A program made the position numbers and the translations under genes. A stretch of 64,000 nucleotides of DNA from Pseudomonas fluorescens (GTDB lineage Bacteria; Pseudomonadota; Gammaproteobacteria; Pseudomonadales; Pseudomonadaceae), in the NCBI RefSeq assembly GCF_004683905.1, contig NZ_CP038438.1, positions 248,001 through 312,000 of the forward strand. The letters run 5' to 3'. Below the pieces are notes generated by a model. The model did no database searches and was not told the origin of the DNA. It worked only from the letters and a program-made list of their open reading frames with translations. Shown here in pieces: positions 25,535 to 34,439 of this stretch. Every line of letters starts with the position of its first letter. The stretch's first letter is position 1.

Positions 25535-26645
25535 AACCCGATACCTCCACTCGTTGCGCCCACTGCCCGGCGCGCTCACGCAATTGTTCGGCGCTCAGGG
25601 CCGAGCCGCTGACCGCCAGCAACAGTTGTCCCAGCGCGTGGCCCTGAATCCGCTCAACGCCGCCCTGCAGCAACTTCACGCGTCCACCGAGGGCGGCGAA
25701 CAGCGCCGCCAGATCCGGCTCGTCGGCGGCACTGCCAGTGAACTGCAAACGCAGCACCACCGCCGCGCCCGGGGAGGGTGGCTGAGCATGCAGACGGCTT
25801 TGCAATTCTTCCGGCAGTGCGTGTTGCAGCGGCGCGAGCAAGGTCTGGCTGACCTCGTGCTGCGGATTGCCGAACACTTCCCAGACCGGGCCTTGCTCAA
25901 CGATCCGCCCGTGTTCCAGGACCACCACGCGGTCACAGATTTCGCGGATCACCGCCATTTCGTGGGTGATCAAAACAATCGTCAGGCCCAGGCGCTGATT
26001 GATCTCGCGCAGCAGGCCGAGGATCGATTGGGTGGTCTCCGGATCGAGCGCTGAAGTGGCCTCGTCGCAGAGCAGAATGTCCGGATCATGCACCAATGCG
26101 CGGGCGATGCCGACTCGCTGTTTCTGTCCACCGGAAAGCTGCGCCGGATAAGCCTTGTGCTTGGCTTGCAGGCCGACCAGTTCGAGCAGTTCACGGACCT
26201 TTTTTTCCCGCTGTTCCTTCGGCACGCCCGCGACTTTCAGCGGCAGTTCGACGTTCTGCCACACGGTCTTGGCCGACATCAGGTTGAAGTGCTGGAAGAT
26301 CATGCCGATGCGCCGGCGCAGGGCGACCAGACGGTCTTCGTCGAACTCGCCGATGTCGACCTGATCGATCAGCACCCGCCCCGAAGTCGGTTGCTCCAGA
26401 CGATTGATCGTGCGGATCAGCGACGACTTGCCGGCGCCGCTGCGACCGATGATGCCGAACACCTCGCCGCGCTGGATCGCCAGATCGATGCCTTGCAGGG
26501 CCGCGACCGGGCCTTGCCGACCCGCGTAGGTTTTACCCAGGCCGATGAAGCGCACATGGGCGCGATTCAGCTCGGGATGCAGTTCGGTTTTTTCAGCATT
26601 TTCTGGCTCTGGAATCTCCAGTCGCCGTTGGATCGCGGCCGTCAT
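25524..26645 (-). CDS. metN: MetN-type ABC transporter ATPase
   Basis: A 373-residue ATPase, long for the class because of a C-terminal NIL-type regulatory domain (from about residue 285; [19 protein letters not shown]) and about 30 extra N-terminal residues. Walker A is GRSGAGKSS, the Q-loop is [17 protein letters not shown], the signature is [15 protein letters not shown] and Walker B is [14 protein letters not shown]. In MetN the NIL domain binds methionine for feedback inhibition. The start at 26645 lies 2 bases after the metQ-like stop. Confidence 0.88.
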   Translation of the reverse strand: MTAAIQRRLEIPEPENAEKTELHPELNRAHVRFIGLGKTYAGRQGPVAALQGIDLAIQRGEVFGIIGRSGAGKSSLIRTINRLEQPTSGRVLIDQVDIGEFDEDRLVALRRRIGMIFQHFNLMSAKTVWQNVELPLKVAGVPKEQREKKVRELLELVGLQAKHKAYPAQLSGGQKQRVGIARALVHDPDILLCDEATSALDPETTQSILGLLREINQRLGLTIVLITHEMAVIREICDRVVVLEHGRIVEQGPVWEVFGNPQHEVSQTLLAPLQHALPEELQSRLHAQPPSPGAAVVLRLQFTGSAADEPDLAALFAALGGRVKLLQGGVERIQGHALGQLLLAVSGSALSAEQLRERAGQWAQRVEVSGYVV

Positions 26646-26647
26646 GT

Positions 26648-27457
26648 TCAGCTTTCCCAACCGGCCTGATACAGCTTGCCGTGAGCCTTATCCAGCGCGG
26701 CGCGAACGGCCGGCGAGTGCTGGTAGATGTCGACGAATTTGATCAGGCGCGGGTCGTCCTTGCTCTTGGGCTGGATGACGAACTGGATCACGTATTCCTT
26801 GTGGTCGAGACCGTCGAACAGCAGCGCCGAGCCGGCATCGAAGGTTTTCGCCAGACGGATGTAGGCCGGGTAGCCCTGGACCAGATCGGCGTCATCGTAG
26901 GCGCGCACCAGTTGCACGGCTTCGACTTGCAGGATCTTGATCTTCTTCGGGTTGGCGACGATGTCGTCTTCGGTGGCCTTGTAGCCGACCCCCGGTTTCA
27001 GGGTGATCAGACCAGCCTTGGCCAGCAGTTGCAGACCGCGACCGCTGTTGATCGGGTCGTTGGCGATGGCGACGCTGGCGCCTTCAGGCAACTCGTCGAA
27101 GCTTTTGTATTTTTTCGAATAGAGGCCGACGTTGTTGATGATCCCCGGGGCGAACGGCACCAGGTCAAAACCGGAGGCGGCCTTGGCGTTTTCGAGGAAC
27201 GGGATGTGCTGGAAGTAATTCACATCGATGTCGCCGGCGGCGAGGCTGACGTTCGGTGCGATCCAGTCGGTGAACTCCACCAGCTCGACTTTCAGGCCTT
27301 GTTTGGAGGCCTCTTCGACGGCGGCTTCCAGTGGAATGGCGAACGCGGCGGTGGTGCCGATTTTAAGGGGTGCATCGGCGGCGAACACCGCCGAGCTGAA
27401 CAGGCCGAAGGCCAGGGCCAGTGCTTTGACTGGGTGGGACAGAAGTTTCTTGGTCAT
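26648..27457 (-). CDS. metQ: MetQ-type ABC transporter substrate-binding protein
   Basis: A 269-residue NlpA/MetQ-family protein ([40 protein letters not shown]). The signal peptide ends SAVFA without a lipobox cysteine. It is about as far from the solitary copy at 12,671 as paralogues usually are. The mature protein has no methionine and no cysteine, an extreme sulfur-sparing composition. A REP pair separates it from the upstream monooxygenase, so it may have a distinct mRNA level. The ligand is probably an organosulfur compound; this is inference. Confidence 0.87.
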   Translation of the reverse strand: MTKKLLSHPVKALALAFGLFSSAVFAADAPLKIGTTAAFAIPLEAAVEEASKQGLKVELVEFTDWIAPNVSLAAGDIDVNYFQHIPFLENAKAASGFDLVPFAPGIINNVGLYSKKYKSFDELPEGASVAIANDPINSGRGLQLLAKAGLITLKPGVGYKATEDDIVANPKKIKILQVEAVQLVRAYDDADLVQGYPAYIRLAKTFDAGSALLFDGLDHKEYVIQFVIQPKSKDDPRLIKFVDIYQHSPAVRAALDKAHGKLYQAGWES

Positions 27458-27505
27458 GGTGATTTTTCCAGTCAGTGCATAAGTTTGTGGTGTCTATTTG
27501 GGCCT

Positions 27506-27574
27506 CTTCGCGAGCAAGCCCGCTCCCACATTTTGGAATGCGTTCCCCCTGTGGGAGCGGGCTTGCTCGCGAAG
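27506..27574. repeat. REP-type palindrome pair inside an operon
   Basis: CTTCGCGAGCAAGCCCGCTC and the complementary arm ending at GCGAAG (27574) flank about 18 bases. It lies between the monooxygenase stop (27578) and the metQ-like gene on the same strand, where it may lower or separate downstream expression. Confidence 0.9.
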
Positions 27575-27577
27575 CTT

Positions 27578-28936
27578 TTAGTGGCGAAATGAAGACCCGA
27601 TGTGTTGCTCTGGGAGTTGCGCCGCCCCGTGAAACAGCTTCTCGCGCAAACTGCCGCTGTCATACGCAGTCTTGTACGACCCACGCCGTTGCAGCTCCGG
27701 AATCACCAGCTCAATGAAATCGACATAGCTTTCCGGGGTCACGATGCGCGTCAGGTTGAAGCCGTCCAGCCCGGTTTCGGCGATCCACGCTTCCAGTTCA
27801 TCCGCCACCTGCTCAGGCGAGCCGACCACGGTGATATAGCGGCCACCGAGGGCGTGCTGATCGAGCAATTTGCGTCGGGTCCAGTCGTTGTTCTGCAGGT
27901 TCTTGGTCGCGGACTGGATGGCATTGCTCTTGACGTACTGGATCGGTTCGTCGATTTCGTACTGGGAAAAGTCGATGCCGGTGGAGGCTGAGAAATGCGC
28001 GACGCCGGCCTCGGCGCTGGCATAACTCAGGTACTCGGCGTGCTTGGCCCACGCGGCTTCTTCGGTCGCGCCGACGATCACGTTGAGGCCCATGAACACC
28101 TTGATGTCCTCGGGATTGCGTCCGGCTTCGACGGCGCTGGCGCGGACCTTGTCCACCTGCACTTTGGTCGACGGCTTGTTCTGGCCGCTGATGAACACGC
28201 ACTCGGCGTGACGCCCGGCGAACAGCAAACCACGATCAGAACTGCCGGCCTGGAACAGCACCGGCGTGCGCTGCGGCGACGGCTCGCAGAGGTGATAACC
28301 CTCGACCTGATAGAACTCGCCATGGTGTTCGACCTTGTGCACCTTCTCCGGCTGCGCATAGATGCGCTGCTCACGGTCATTGAGCACCGCGCCGTTTTCC
28401 CAACTGCCTTCCCAGAGTTTGTAGAGCACTTCGAGGTACTCGTCGGCCTGATCGTAGCGCCGGTCATGCTCGACCTGTTCGCGCAGGCCCATGGCCTTGG
28501 CGGCGCTGTCGAGGTAACCGGTGACGATGTTCCAGCCGACCCGACCACGACTCAGATGATCGAGCGACGACATGCGTCGGGCGAACAGATAGGGCGGCTC
28601 GTAAGTGAGGTTGGCGGTGAGGCCGAAGCCGAGATTTTTCGTCACGGCGGCCATTGCCGACACCAGCAGCAGCGGGTCGTTGACCGGCAACTGGATCGAC
28701 TCTTTGAGCGTGACGTCCACCGAGTTCTGGTAGACGTCGTACACGCCGACGATGTCGGCGATGAACAGTCCGTCGAACAAACCGCGCTCCAGCAACTGCG
28801 CCAGCTCGGTCCAGTACTCGATGGTGTTGTAGCGCGTCGACGTGTCGCGTGGATGCGTCCACAGGCCGTGGTTGATGTGGCCGATGCAGTTCATGTTGAA
28901 CGCGTTGAGCAGGATCTTCTTTTTTGCGGCGCTCAT
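27578..28936 (-). CDS. NtaA/DmoA/DszA-family FMN-dependent monooxygenase
   Basis: A 452-residue luciferase-like monooxygenase (NAFNMNCIGHINHGLWTHP, LSRGRVGWNIVTGYLDSAAK, PSPQRTPVLFQAGSSDRG). Members use reduced FMN and oxygen to cleave C-S or C-N bonds; DszA opens sulfones and DmoA oxidises dimethyl sulfide. Its ATG overlaps the upstream oxidoreductase stop as TGATG. With two SfnB/DszC-like enzymes it probably performs sequential S-oxidation then C-S cleavage of an imported thioether. No flavin reductase gene is present in the window. Confidence 0.88.
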   Translation of the reverse strand: MSAAKKKILLNAFNMNCIGHINHGLWTHPRDTSTRYNTIEYWTELAQLLERGLFDGLFIADIVGVYDVYQNSVDVTLKESIQLPVNDPLLLVSAMAAVTKNLGFGLTANLTYEPPYLFARRMSSLDHLSRGRVGWNIVTGYLDSAAKAMGLREQVEHDRRYDQADEYLEVLYKLWEGSWENGAVLNDREQRIYAQPEKVHKVEHHGEFYQVEGYHLCEPSPQRTPVLFQAGSSDRGLLFAGRHAECVFISGQNKPSTKVQVDKVRASAVEAGRNPEDIKVFMGLNVIVGATEEAAWAKHAEYLSYASAEAGVAHFSASTGIDFSQYEIDEPIQYVKSNAIQSATKNLQNNDWTRRKLLDQHALGGRYITVVGSPEQVADELEAWIAETGLDGFNLTRIVTPESYVDFIELVIPELQRRGSYKTAYDSGSLREKLFHGAAQLPEQHIGSSFRH

Positions 28937-30129
28937 CAGATGGTTCCTCGCAGCGGAGGCTTTTCATCGTTGAGGTAGTAATTGCCCACCGCGTGATACT
29001 TCCAGCGCACCGGGTCGTGCAGGGTGTGCACCCGAGCGTTGCGCCAGTGGCGGTCGAGGCCGTGCTCGATCAGGGTCGCCTGACTGCCGGCCAGTTCGAA
29101 CAGCGTGCTGCCGGCGGCAAGCGAGATTTCGGTGCTGATCGCCCGTGCTTCGGCGACGGCAATCGAGGCGGCAGCGACGGTTTCGGCATTGGTCTCGGCC
29201 TGGGCCTTGTCGAGGAATTCGCCGGAGCGTTCCAGCAGTGCTTCGGTGGCGTGCAGACGAATGCTCAAGTGGCCGAAGCTCTTCAGGGTCAGCGGGTCTT
29301 CGGTGGCCTTGTCGTTACCGGAGTCGATCCATGGCCGGGTCTTGCTGCGCACGAAGTGCAGCGCATCTTCATAAGCGGCGCGAGCGATGCCGGTGTCGAT
29401 GGCGGCGTGAAGGATCTGCGCCAGCGGGCCGACCGTGGTCGGACGCTCGAAAGCGCTCTGAAACGGTATTACGTCCTCGGCGGCAACGTAGACGTCTTCG
29501 AACACCACGGATCCGCTGCCGGTGGTGCGCTGACCGAAACCACTCCAGTCGTCGATCACCGTCAGGCCCTTGCTGTCACGCGGGACGAAGGCCAGTTGCT
29601 GCACGCCATTTTCATCGACCACGGAGGTCGGGATACGCTGCGCGTAGATCGCGCCGGTCGCGTAAAACTTGCGCCCGTTGATGCGATAGCCGTCGCCGTC
29701 ACGCTTGAGGCTGGTGACGCGGTCGTGGGCGGTTTTGGTACCGAGTTCCGCCAAGGCGTTGCCGAAGCGCTGGCCGGCCAGCACCTCGGCGTACAGCCGC
29801 TGTTTCTGCTCGTGGCTGCCGTTAACGCGCAGCACTTCAAGGGCGTAAAAGTGGTTTTGTGGAATCTGCCCGAGGGAGCCGTCAGCCTGAGCGATCAGGG
29901 CAATGACTTTGGCCAGGGTCACGTTGGACACGCCGGCGCCGCCATACTCCTTGGGGACGCTGATGCCCCACAGGCCGGAGCGGGAAAACACGTCGAGTTC
30001 CGGCAGTGGCAGGCGGCGTTCACGGTCGCGCACGGCACTGTCGCGTTTGAAATCTTCGGCCAGGTCGCTGGCGACGATCAGGGCTTGCTCATCGCTGGTG
30101 ATGACCGCGACGGGGTGAGAATAAGTCAT
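28936..30129 (-). CDS. SfnB/DszC-like flavin oxidoreductase 1
   Basis: A 397-residue acyl-CoA dehydrogenase-fold protein. It shows the SfnB-type features YGGAGVSNVTLAKVIALIA, LGQIPQNHF, DDWSGFGQRTTGSGSVVFEDV and C-terminal DRHWRNARVHTLHDPVRWKY. DszC-type members are FMNH2-dependent monooxygenases that oxidise thioethers to sulfoxides and sulfones; SfnB is linked to sulfur acquisition. It is about half identical by eye to the next gene, suggesting duplication. The protein contains no cysteine and no methionine apart from the initiator. Confidence 0.87.
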   Translation of the reverse strand: MTYSHPVAVITSDEQALIVASDLAEDFKRDSAVRDRERRLPLPELDVFSRSGLWGISVPKEYGGAGVSNVTLAKVIALIAQADGSLGQIPQNHFYALEVLRVNGSHEQKQRLYAEVLAGQRFGNALAELGTKTAHDRVTSLKRDGDGYRINGRKFYATGAIYAQRIPTSVVDENGVQQLAFVPRDSKGLTVIDDWSGFGQRTTGSGSVVFEDVYVAAEDVIPFQSAFERPTTVGPLAQILHAAIDTGIARAAYEDALHFVRSKTRPWIDSGNDKATEDPLTLKSFGHLSIRLHATEALLERSGEFLDKAQAETNAETVAAASIAVAEARAISTEISLAAGSTLFELAGSQATLIEHGLDRHWRNARVHTLHDPVRWKYHAVGNYYLNDEKPPLRGTI

Positions 30130-30152
30130 ATGCTTCTCCAGATGTCTGGTCG

Positions 30153-31394
30153 TTAAATCCAGGAATGGCGAGCCGGTAGAGTGCCGTTGAGGCGATAGGC
30201 GCCGACCGCGTGATATTTCCAGCGCACCGGGTCGTGCAGGGTGTGCACCCGGGCGTTGCGCCAGTGGCGGTCGAGGTTGAATTCGGCGAGGGTCGCGCGG
30301 CTGCCGGCCAGTTCGAAGAGTTTTTCGCTGGCCAGCAGCGAGATCTCGGTAGTCAGCACTTTGGCTTCGGCCACCGCAATCGAAGCGCGGGCGGCGGACT
30401 CGGCGGTCAGCGGCGCGGCATGGACTTGGTCGAGCACTTTGCCGGCCTTGCGCAACAGTGCTTCAGCCGCGTGCAGTTCGATTTTCAGCTTGCCGATGTC
30501 GGCGATCACGTAGAGGTCATCGCTGGCGCGCTCGACCTTGGCTTCGATCCAGGGCCGCGCGCGGGTTTTGACGAACTCGATGGCATCGTCGATGGCGCCA
30601 CGGGCGATGCCGGCGTCGATGGCTGCCTGAATCAGCTGCGACACGGCGCCTTGAGTATTGGGCTTCTCGTTGATTTTCCAGTTATCGACGACCAGGCTCG
30701 ACTCGACGCGCACGTTGTTCAGCAGAATCGTGCCGCTGGCGGTGGTGCGCTGACCGAAGCCCGACCAGTCATCAACGATGCGCAGGCCCGGGGTGCCACG
30801 GCGGACGAAGGCCAGCACTTGTTTGCCGTCGTCATTGAGCGCCTTGACCGCCACCCAGTGCGCGAACAGCGCGCCGGTGGAGTAGAACTTCTGGCCGTTG
30901 ATCACGTAATCGTCGCCGTCGGCGGTGATGCGCGCTTTCAATTCCAGGGTGTTTTTGGTGCCACGCTCAGGGCCGGCATTGCCGATCCGCCAACCTTCCA
31001 GAACACTCTGGAACAGCTGTTTTTTCTGCGCTTCGGTGGCGCTGCCGAGTACCAGATTGATAATGCCGAACTGGTTCTGCGGGATCTGTCCCAGCGCCGG
31101 ATCGGCCGCGGAAATGATCGCGAACACTTCGGCCAATGTGACGAATGAAACCTGTGGGCCGCCGTACTCACGCGGGATGGCAATGCTGCCGAGGCCGCTG
31201 CGGGTGAACTGTTCGATTTCCGACCACGGCAGCTTGCGCTGGCGGTCGCGTTTGGCGGCCTGCACACGGGCGACTTGCGCCAGTTCGTGGGCAGCCTTGA
31301 TGGCTTGGGCGTCGTTGCGCAAAACCTGCGCGGGCAACAACAGTGGGGCGATGTCCAGATCAGACTGGAGATTTGCGTCTGCCAGGCTGGACAT
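30153..31394 (-). CDS. SfnB/DszC-like flavin oxidoreductase 2
   Basis: A 413-residue paralogue of the preceding enzyme (YGGPQVSFVTLAEVFAIISA, LGQIPQNQF, DDWSGFGQRTTASGTILLNNV, DRHWRNARVHTLHDPVRWKY). It is the first full-length gene of the operon. Its ATG overlaps the stop of a 22-residue leader ORF (TGATG), and a terminator-like hairpin sits further upstream. Across 413 residues there is no cysteine and only the initiator methionine. The duplicated pair may form a hetero-oligomer or act on consecutive oxidation steps; this is inference. Confidence 0.87.
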   Translation of the reverse strand: MSSLADANLQSDLDIAPLLLPAQVLRNDAQAIKAAHELAQVARVQAAKRDRQRKLPWSEIEQFTRSGLGSIAIPREYGGPQVSFVTLAEVFAIISAADPALGQIPQNQFGIINLVLGSATEAQKKQLFQSVLEGWRIGNAGPERGTKNTLELKARITADGDDYVINGQKFYSTGALFAHWVAVKALNDDGKQVLAFVRRGTPGLRIVDDWSGFGQRTTASGTILLNNVRVESSLVVDNWKINEKPNTQGAVSQLIQAAIDAGIARGAIDDAIEFVKTRARPWIEAKVERASDDLYVIADIGKLKIELHAAEALLRKAGKVLDQVHAAPLTAESAARASIAVAEAKVLTTEISLLASEKLFELAGSRATLAEFNLDRHWRNARVHTLHDPVRWKYHAVGAYRLNGTLPARHSWI

Positions 31395-31462
31395 CAGTGC
31401 CGCTCCTTGGCTGCACGCAATGCCCTGGCGATCTGCACTGGGGTGATTGTGTTCCGGACCAT
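31394..31462 (-). CDS. 22-residue leader ORF of the sfnB-like operon
   Basis: A short ORF begins MVRNTITPVQ and ends AAKERH. GAGGT lies about 8 bases upstream of its ATG, and its stop overlaps the first operon gene in the arrangement TGATG, so the first enzyme should be translationally coupled to it. It lies between a hairpin terminator (31,485-31,507) and the operon. It contains no Cys codon and no internal Met codon, so it is not an obvious starvation-type Cys/Met attenuator. It may be a coupling or pacing ORF. Confidence 0.5.
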   Translation of the reverse strand: MVRNTITPVQIARALRAAKERH

Positions 31463-31532
31463 ACTACCTACCTCACATCTCATGAAAAACGCCGCAAAAG
31501 TGCGGCGAACGAAAGAATGTCCGGTGGTCCGG
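31454..31532 (-). promoter_or_regulatory. candidate attenuator leader of the sfnB-like operon
   Basis: In the minus-strand transcript, CCGGACCA (complement of 31525-31532) can pair with TGGTCCGG (complement of 31454-31461), which overlaps the start codon of the leader ORF. The intrinsic terminator lies between the two arms. The AT-rich block further upstream (31,545-31,590; TAAATAAACTAACTTTTAGG on the plus strand) is the only promoter-like region, so the operon transcript should pass through these structures. Regulation is inferred. Confidence 0.45.
31485..31507 (-). terminator. intrinsic terminator in the leader of the sfnB-like operon
   Basis: Read on the minus strand, CGCCGCA (31501-31507) pairs with TGCGGCG (31490-31496) over a 4-base loop and is followed at once by TTTTT (31485-31489). 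It lies 91 bases upstream of the first enzyme gene, a position that suggests attenuation and not simple end-of-gene termination. Confidence 0.7.
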
Positions 31533-31643
31533 TTCATATACCCTAAGCGTGTATAAATATTAAATAAACTAACTTTTAGGAATATGTATAGAAGGGGCGG
31601 TGGTCGGGTTGGTTAACAGTCTCTCAGCCGTGGCAATACAAAC

Positions 31644-31762
31644 TGTGGTGAGGGGATTCATCCCCGACAGGCCGCGCAGCGGCCTTTTCTGAGTCATAAA
31701 AAACGGGATTGCTTCGCAGTCCATCGGGGCGGTGCGACGTTTCGCTAAATCACCTCACTACA
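31644..31762. repeat. intergenic palindromic repeat, family C copy 2
   Basis: It starts TGTGGTGAGGGGATTCATCC and ends CACCTCACTACA, with the inner GCCGCGCAGCGGCC. It is degenerate at the right end compared with the copies at 35,443 and 45,384. Confidence 0.75.
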
Positions 31763-31789
31763 AAGCCCCATGAGCACAGGAATGCGGCA

Positions 31790-32554
31790 TCAATCCTTGG
31801 TCGATTCAGCAGCCTTCAGCGCTTGGCGCAGCGGCACCTTCAGATAAGGATTCACGCAACCGATCTTCAGCGTCCGGGGCGGCGCCCAGCGTGAGTTGTT
31901 GCCCACCCAGTCGATGACGCAGTAGGTCACGTCCAGGCGCAGATCCTCACCGCCCTCGACGATCACTGCCGGTGGCACCCAGACCTGAATCGGCAGGCCA
32001 ACATCGGCAGCGGTGATCCGGGCCAGGTCCATACGCACGTCGCCCCAGCGCAAGGTGATGGCGTCGTCCTCGGCCATGTTCAGGTAGGGTTCGATGGTCA
32101 GCGGCACGCCGCGTTTGATCTGATTGGGGTTCACGCCCTGGCGGCGGATGGTGTCGGGCAGCGTGACGGGCGCCAGTTGCTGATTCTCGTCACCGCACAG
32201 CGGCGAAGGCTGGCCGCCGGGGCAGTCGAGCTTGACCTGAACCCGCGTTGCCGCCGACAGCGCCGGTCCCTGACCGATCTGCATCACTCGATAGTGAATC
32301 CGTGCGGTGCCACTGGCGATAAAGCTTTCCGGCACCCGCAGGCTGATCGAGGCGCCGACGTCTTCGCTGGTCAAGACTCGCGAGGCGACGTAGCAGTTGT
32401 TCCAGAACAGTTCGATCAGATCACCGGCGTCCATGCCGGAGTAGGGCAGGACATCGATCAGCAAATGCGCGGCAGCGGTCAGATTGATGGCGTTTTTGGA
32501 TGCGGACGCCAGATTCGGCGCTGCCAGTTCGGGGGCGTGCGAAGTGCGGGTCAT
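31790..32554 (-). CDS. hypothetical protein with two tandem beta-rich repeats
   Basis: A 254-residue protein of unknown function. The start at 32554 (MTRTSHAPELAAPN) has AAGGAGAG upstream; a longer frame has no such signal. The protein contains two related units of about 90 residues. The first runs from about residue 24 (HLLIDVLPYSGMDAGDLIEL, VGASISLRVPESFI, IHYRVMQ) and the second from about 147 (PLTIEPYLNMAEDDAITLRW, VGLPIQVWVPPAVI, VTYCVIDWVGNNS). They look like Ig-like or adhesin-type sandwiches. There is no signal peptide. It may be a truncated relative of larger repeat proteins in this genus. Confidence 0.65.
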   Translation of the reverse strand: MTRTSHAPELAAPNLASASKNAINLTAAAHLLIDVLPYSGMDAGDLIELFWNNCYVASRVLTSEDVGASISLRVPESFIASGTARIHYRVMQIGQGPALSAATRVQVKLDCPGGQPSPLCGDENQQLAPVTLPDTIRRQGVNPNQIKRGVPLTIEPYLNMAEDDAITLRWGDVRMDLARITAADVGLPIQVWVPPAVIVEGGEDLRLDVTYCVIDWVGNNSRWAPPRTLKIGCVNPYLKVPLRQALKAAESTKD

Positions 32555-33019
32555 CGGGTTCTCTCCTTGAAGTCTTGCAGCGAATTCCGTTTCTTGAAAC
32601 AACAAAAGGCGTGATGGATCGGTAATACAACCGTGAACATTGTTCGGGCTGAGTAAGCGTTGATTCAACTAATGGGTGCCGGTTGGCGACTAGATAAGAG
32701 CGTGCCGGAAAGAGTGTCAATAGAGTGCCTTAGTTAATCTGTGAATTACCGATTAATCAGAAGCGTCCTACGCTGATGAGGCATCCTGCCTAGCGGTGAT
32801 GGCGAATGGAACTACGGTTTTTCGCGAGTTTTGCGATTTTTGTGCCGGTCGATTTAGATCATTTCACAGGCACGAAAGCGCGCCGCAGATTACTTGTATC
32901 TGTTGCAGAACATATATGTATTGTTTTGACAGGTTTAAGCTGGAGGGATTTGGAAGTTTTCAGGCGCGGTAAGTAAAACTTCCGTCCATGGAAGTTAATG
33001 ACTCAAGGCAATAAGTATC
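32555..33019. other. intergenic region with inverted repeat
   Basis: It contains the promoter side of the two-repeat gene and the 3' side of the cystine operon. The only structure seen is GGAAGTTTT (32952-32960) with AAAACTTCC (32975-32983), followed by another GGAAGTTAATG. No T run follows on either strand, so it is not a standard terminator. No gene was recognised. Confidence 0.4.
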
Positions 33020-33769
33020 TCAGGCGTGATTCAGGAACTTGCTGAGAAACTGTTTAGTGCGTTCTTCTTTCGGGTTGGCAAACAACGCCTTGGCTTCGCC
33101 TTGCTCGACGATCACGCCCTTGTCGAAAAACACCACACGGTTGGCCACGTCGCGGGCGAAACCCATTTCGTGGGTGACGATGACCATGGTGCGTTTTTCT
33201 TCAGCGAGACCGCGAATGGTCGCCAGTACTTCGCCCACCAGTTCCGGGTCGAGGGCCGAGGTCGGCTCGTCGAACAGGATCACTTCCGGCTCCATCGCCA
33301 GCGCCCGGGCAATCGCCACGCGCTGTTGCTGACCGCCGGACAGACGACGCGGATACGCATCTTCCTTGCCGGCCAGACCGACCTTGGCCAGCAGCTTCAT
33401 GCCCAGGGCAACGGCTTGCTCGCGCGGCATCTTCTTGACCACGATCGGCCCTTCGATGACGTTTTCCAGTGCGGTGCGGTGGGGGAACAGGTTGAAGTTC
33501 TGGAACACGAAACCCACGTGCTGGCGCAGGTTACGCACCAGACTCTGCTGCTGGCTCAGCGGGCGGCTGGTATCGATCTCGATATCGCCGACCTTGATCC
33601 GGCCGCTGGTGGGCTCCTCAAGGAAATTCAGGCAGCGCAGGAACGTGGTCTTGCCCGAACCGCTGGGGCCGATGATGGCCACGACCTCGCCTTCCTTCAC
33701 CTCAAGATCGATGCCCTTGAGCACCTCTTGACCCTTGAACTGCTTTGTCAGTTTTTCCACGACAATCAT
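33020..33769 (-). CDS. tcyN: cystine ABC transporter ATPase
   Basis: A 249-residue ATPase. I chose the ATG at 33769 ([11 protein letters not shown]) because AGGAG lies 10 bases before it; the ATG at 33790 has no such site. Walker A is GPSGSGKTT, the Q-loop is [17 protein letters not shown], the signature is [15 protein letters not shown] and Walker B is [14 protein letters not shown]. It is the third gene of the tcyJ-tcyL-tcyN set, which matches E. coli FliY/YecS/YecC with DcyD nearby. It energises import of cystine and related compounds. Confidence 0.88.
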   Translation of the reverse strand: MIVVEKLTKQFKGQEVLKGIDLEVKEGEVVAIIGPSGSGKTTFLRCLNFLEEPTSGRIKVGDIEIDTSRPLSQQQSLVRNLRQHVGFVFQNFNLFPHRTALENVIEGPIVVKKMPREQAVALGMKLLAKVGLAGKEDAYPRRLSGGQQQRVAIARALAMEPEVILFDEPTSALDPELVGEVLATIRGLAEEKRTMVIVTHEMGFARDVANRVVFFDKGVIVEQGEAKALFANPKEERTKQFLSKFLNHA

Positions 33770-33773
33770 GGGG

Positions 33774-34439
33774 TCAGGACTCCTGGTCATGCCGATTGGC
33801 CCGCTCTTCCAACTTGTTCTGCAGGTGCGACAGCACCGTGGCCAGAATCCAGTAGATCAGCGCGGCGGCAAGATACATGGTGAAGACTTCGAAAGTCCGG
33901 GCGGTAATCAGTTGCGCCTGGCGGAACAGTTCCGGCACCTGAATGGTGGCGGCCAGTGCCGTGTCCTTGACCAGCGAAATGAAGCTGTTACCCAGTGGCG
34001 GCAGTGCCGTGCGCATGGCCTGCGGCAGAATGGCCCGGCGCAAGGTTTGCGCACGGGTCATGCCGATGCTCGCAGCAGCTTCCCACTGGCCGCGCTCGAT
34101 CGAACCGATCGCGGCACGCAGGATTTCACAGGCATAAGCGGCCATGTTCAGCGAGAAGCCGATCAGCGCCGCTGGCAGTGGATCCAGTTCCAGACCCAAT
34201 TGCGGCAAGCCGTAATAGATCACGAACAGTTGCACCAGCAACGGCGTGCCGCGAAAGAACGACACGTAGATGCGGGCAATCCAGCTCACCAGTTTGAAGC
34301 GCGACAGGCGCATCAAGGCCAAGCCGAAGCCCAGCAGCAAGCCGAAGAACATGCCGCCCAGACTGAGGATGACCGTGTAATACGCGCCCTTGAGCAGAAA
34401 GGGCGCGGAGTCCAGTGCGAGTTGGAAAGCTTCTTCCAT
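33774..34439 (-). CDS. tcyL: cystine ABC transporter permease
   Basis: A 221-residue YecS/TcyL-type permease ([39 protein letters not shown]; coupling loop [22 protein letters not shown]). Its ATG overlaps the tcyJ stop as TAATG, and its end lies 4 bases before the tcyN start. It forms the membrane channel of the cystine importer, probably as a homodimer because only one permease gene is present. Confidence 0.88.
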   Translation of the reverse strand: MEEAFQLALDSAPFLLKGAYYTVILSLGGMFFGLLLGFGLALMRLSRFKLVSWIARIYVSFFRGTPLLVQLFVIYYGLPQLGLELDPLPAALIGFSLNMAAYACEILRAAIGSIERGQWEAAASIGMTRAQTLRRAILPQAMRTALPPLGNSFISLVKDTALAATIQVPELFRQAQLITARTFEVFTMYLAAALIYWILATVLSHLQNKLEERANRHDQES

